Shown here in pieces: positions 61,893 through 64,000 of a DNA stretch of 64,000 nucleotides. Where the stretch lies: assembly GCF_003633685.1 (NCBI RefSeq), contig NZ_RBKT01000001.1, positions 3,720,001 to 3,784,000 of the forward strand, in the 5' to 3' direction. This DNA comes from Micromonospora pisi (GTDB lineage: Bacteria; Actinomycetota; Actinomycetes; Mycobacteriales; Micromonosporaceae). Numbering within the stretch: the first letter of the stretch is position 1; each line of letters opens with the position of its first letter. The notes beneath the pieces were generated by a model. That model did no database searches, was not told the origin of the DNA, and saw only the letters and a list, made by a program, of their open reading frames with translations. The translations under genes were made by a program, and so were the position numbers.

Positions 61893-62558
61893 ATGACCAG
61901 CCTGCCGGCATTCGCCGCTAGTGCACCGCCCGACGCGCCCACCACCATGGCAAGCCCCACTCCGACAGCTCCCGGTCCCGCCAGCGGCGGCCCCGGCGCG
62001 GGCAGCCACGGCTCCGACGCCGGCCCGGCCGATCGACCGCGGGTCCGGCGGATCAAATCGGCTGATGCCGCACGGATGCGGGCGCTACGGCTGGAGATGC
62101 TCGCCGACGCGCCACTGGCCTTCCTGGAAACGGTCGCCGAAGCGGCGGCCCGCCCACACGCCGAGTACGCCAACCGGGTCCGACAGAACGCTTCGGGCAG
62201 CGACATAGCCGCCTTCGTCGCCGAACTGCCGCCCGCCCGGGAACTCTCGCCCGCCGCCGGACCATTCGTCGGGCACGCCGGCGGGCATGCGGTCCCCACC
62301 GAGCCGGGGCTCACCGTCATCTTCGCCGTCTACGTCACCCCGACTCGACGGGGCACCGGTCTGCTCGCGGACCTGATCGAGCAGGTGGCGGTCTGGTCCC
62401 GGGCCGCCGGACGGCCGGAGCTGATGCTGGAGGTGGTGGTCGGCAACGATCGCGCGCTCCGGGCCTACCAGCGGCTCGGCTTTGTCGACACCGGCGTACG
62501 GGTTCCGCATCCCCGCGTACCCGCCCTGACCGAACTCCAGATGCGCCGCCGCGCCTGA
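61893..62558 (+). CDS. GNAT family N-acetyltransferase
   Basis: A 221-residue protein with a disordered Pro/Ala/Gly-rich N-terminal 48 residues and then one GNAT domain: VYVTPTRRGTGLLADLI is the acetyl-CoA loop and NDRALRAYQRLGFVDTG the last helix-strand. The start is uncertain: ATG 61893 or ATG 61947. Its substrate is unknown. It ends at palindrome copy 6. Confidence 0.8.
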   Translation: MTSLPAFAASAPPDAPTTMASPTPTAPGPASGGPGAGSHGSDAGPADRPRVRRIKSADAARMRALRLEMLADAPLAFLETVAEAAARPHAEYANRVRQNASGSDIAAFVAELPPARELSPAAGPFVGHAGGHAVPTEPGLTVIFAVYVTPTRRGTGLLADLIEQVAVWSRAAGRPELMLEVVVGNDRALRAYQRLGFVDTGVRVPHPRVPALTELQMRRRA

Positions 62559-62585
62559 ACGTCACCGCCGGTTCCCCGCACCAGC

Positions 62586-62645
62586 GGTGTTAGGAAGGGC
62601 CCCTTCCTATACAGAATGCGATAACAAGGGGCCCTTCCTTACACC
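62586..62645. repeat. long palindrome, copy 6 of 6
   Basis: The same element as copies 2 and 5 but inverted (centre TATACAGAATGCGATAA). Ends GGTGT/ACACC pair as well. It lies between convergent GNAT and paaN genes and stops directly at the paaN stop codon. Confidence 0.88.
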
Positions 62646-64000
62646 TCAGATGTGGCGGCGGGACTGGACTACGCGGAACCGGTTGGCGACATACGCGCCG
62701 TCGGTCAGGGCGGCGTTCGCCGCCGCGTTGGCGCCGCTGGCGTGGAAGTCGGAGAAGGCCGCCGACTGGTTGACGAAGACGCCACCGGTGAGGTTGCAGG
62801 AGAGGTGGACCCCGGCGTCAAGCGCCGCCGCCTCGGCCGCGTCGAGCACCTTCTCGTCGGTGGCGTAGACCGCCGCGGTCAGGGCGCCCTGCGCTCCCAC
62901 GGTCTTCCGCAGGATCTCCAGGCTGTGCGCGGTGGAGTCGGTGGAGATCGTGAACGAGATCGGCCCGAACCACTCCCGGCCGTACGTCTGCGCGTCGTCC
63001 GCGCCGAGCCGGACGATGGCCGGCGTACGGACCACCGCGTCCGCATAGGTGGGGTGCGCGACCGTACGCGAGGCGAGCACCACTTCGCCGACCCCGGCCA
63101 CCTCGTCCAACCGGCCGAGTACGCCGTCGTTGACGATCGCACCGGTCAGCTCGACGGCCCGTGCCGGGTCACCGGTGAGCTTGCCGACGACACCGGCGAT
63201 TCCGGCGGTGACCTCGTCGAAGGTCTTGTGCCCCTGGTCGGTGTCGATGCCGGCGGCCGGGATCAGAATGTTCTGCGGCGTGGTGCACATCTGTCCGCTG
63301 TAGAGGGTCAGCGAGAAACCGATGTTGCGGCACATGCCGGCGAAGTCGTCGGTCGAGTCGATCACGATGGTGTTGACGCCGGCCTTCTCGGTGTAGACCG
63401 AGGCCTGTCGGGCGTTGTTCTCCAGCCAGTCGCCGTACTCGGTGGAGCCGGTGAAGTCGATGATCCGGACCTCGGGGCGGAGCGCCAGCGTGGTGGCGAG
63501 CTTCTCGCCCGGTTCCTCGGCGGCGAGCAGCACCAGGTTGGGGTCGAACCCGGCCTCGGCGAGCACCTCGCGGGCGTACCGGACGGTGATCGCCAGCGGC
63601 AGCACGGCGCCGGGGTGCGGCTTGACCACCACCGGGTTGCCGGTGACCAGGGAGGCGAACAGACCGGGGTACGAGTTCCAGGTCGGGAAGGTGTTGCAGC
63701 CGATCACCAGCGCCACACCCCGGGGCACCACGTGGAACGTCTTGACCATCCGCAGCGGGTCGCCCTTGCCGGCCGGCTTCTCCCATTCGGCGCTGCCCGG
63801 GTGCCGGGTCATCTCGGCGTACGCGTACGCGATCGCCTCCAGGGCCCGGTCGAGGGCGTGCGCCCCGCCGGCCTGGAACGCCATCACGAAGGCCTGCCCG
63901 CTGGTCGCGTGTACGGCGTTGGCCAGCTCGAAGATGTGCCGGTGCAGCCGGGCCAGGATTTCCAGGCAGACGCCGGCCCGGGCCTGCGGTCCGGCGTCAC
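62646..64000 (-). CDS. paaN: phenylacetic acid degradation aldehyde dehydrogenase PaaN, 5' part cut
   Basis: The frame is open from 62646 to the window edge (451 residues and a partial codon), so the apparent starts at 63884/63887 are internal. It is an aldehyde-dehydrogenase superfamily protein of the PaaN type: SGQAFVMAFQAGGAHALDR, GCNTFPTWNSYPGLFASL, FTGSTEYGDWLE, the catalytic-Cys segment SGQMCTTPQN, and the C-terminal NLTGGVFVNQSAAFSDFH. It would act on the open-ring semialdehyde or related step of phenylacetyl-CoA breakdown. Other paa genes would lie to the right. Confidence 0.88.
   Translation of the reverse strand, partial: DAGPQARAGVCLEILARLHRHIFELANAVHATSGQAFVMAFQAGGAHALDRALEAIAYAYAEMTRHPGSAEWEKPAGKGDPLRMVKTFHVVPRGVALVIGCNTFPTWNSYPGLFASLVTGNPVVVKPHPGAVLPLAITVRYAREVLAEAGFDPNLVLLAAEEPGEKLATTLALRPEVRIIDFTGSTEYGDWLENNARQASVYTEKAGVNTIVIDSTDDFAGMCRNIGFSLTLYSGQMCTTPQNILIPAAGIDTDQGHKTFDEVTAGIAGVVGKLTGDPARAVELTGAIVNDGVLGRLDEVAGVGEVVLASRTVAHPTYADAVVRTPAIVRLGADDAQTYGREWFGPISFTISTDSTAHSLEILRKTVGAQGALTAAVYATDEKVLDAAEAAALDAGVHLSCNLTGGVFVNQSAAFSDFHASGANAAANAALTDGAYVANRFRVVQSRRHI

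Overview
The window is high-GC actinobacterial chromosome, most probably from a Micromonosporaceae member (Micromonospora or a close relative). The signs are a GTG/TTG-rich gene set, mycothiol synthase MshD, GlnR, DUF2516 and DUF1416 proteins, a SAM-IV riboswitch, and six copies of a long palindrome built on AAGGAAGGGCCCCTT. I see no tRNA, rRNA, CRISPR array, transposase, prophage or secondary-metabolite cluster. Most of it is ordinary chromosomal core.

Layout. 0-12.7 kb is housekeeping: a cut SDR, an RlaP-type nucleotidyltransferase, alanyl-tRNA editing AlaX, an XRE regulator plus HBHA-like protein plus DUF2516 block, asparaginase, a BKACE enzyme, Fur with YgfZ, PabC, nitrobindin with a 34-residue membrane peptide encoded just before it, DsrE, GNAT and inositol monophosphatase. 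12.8-24 kb is the accessory part: two consecutive copies of a cassette in which a small winged-helix regulator is divergent from a secreted kelch-subtilase of about 1,400 residues. Both divergent intervals carry 11-bp direct repeats. 24-31 kb returns to a block also known from mycobacteria: DUF1416, a sulfurtransferase behind a Cys-rich leader peptide, DUF2993, GlnR, a polysaccharide deacetylase and MshD.

31-40.4 kb is phosphate physiology: pstSCAB behind a PHO-box-like repeat and ending in a strong terminator, then NUDIX and Gfo/Idh genes, a Pit transporter with its DUF47 partner behind a second PHO-box-like repeat, and a PPK2 kinase. 40.5-51.4 kb holds an ECF sigma factor with a SnoaL-like tail, DUF402, DinG, an AI-2E-type permease, a GroES-like protein, a PrsW-type protease, a SAM-IV riboswitch before a cysteine-desulfurase-like enzyme, a FUSC-like membrane protein and an HD hydrolase. 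51.3-64 kb has DUF4031, a GlcD-like FAD oxidase, GlpD, a third subtilase fused to about eleven membrane helices, a two-domain GNAT, groEL under two CIRCE operators, cspA, another GNAT and the 3' part of paaN, which runs off the right edge.

Two themes link regions. First, many genes have a TANNNT hexamer 6-9 nt before the start codon, which implies leaderless or nearly leaderless mRNAs and helped choose starts. Second, the long palindromes sit mainly between convergent genes and probably act as bidirectional terminators. The least ordinary item is the duplicated regulator/kelch-subtilase island with its shared operator-like repeats.
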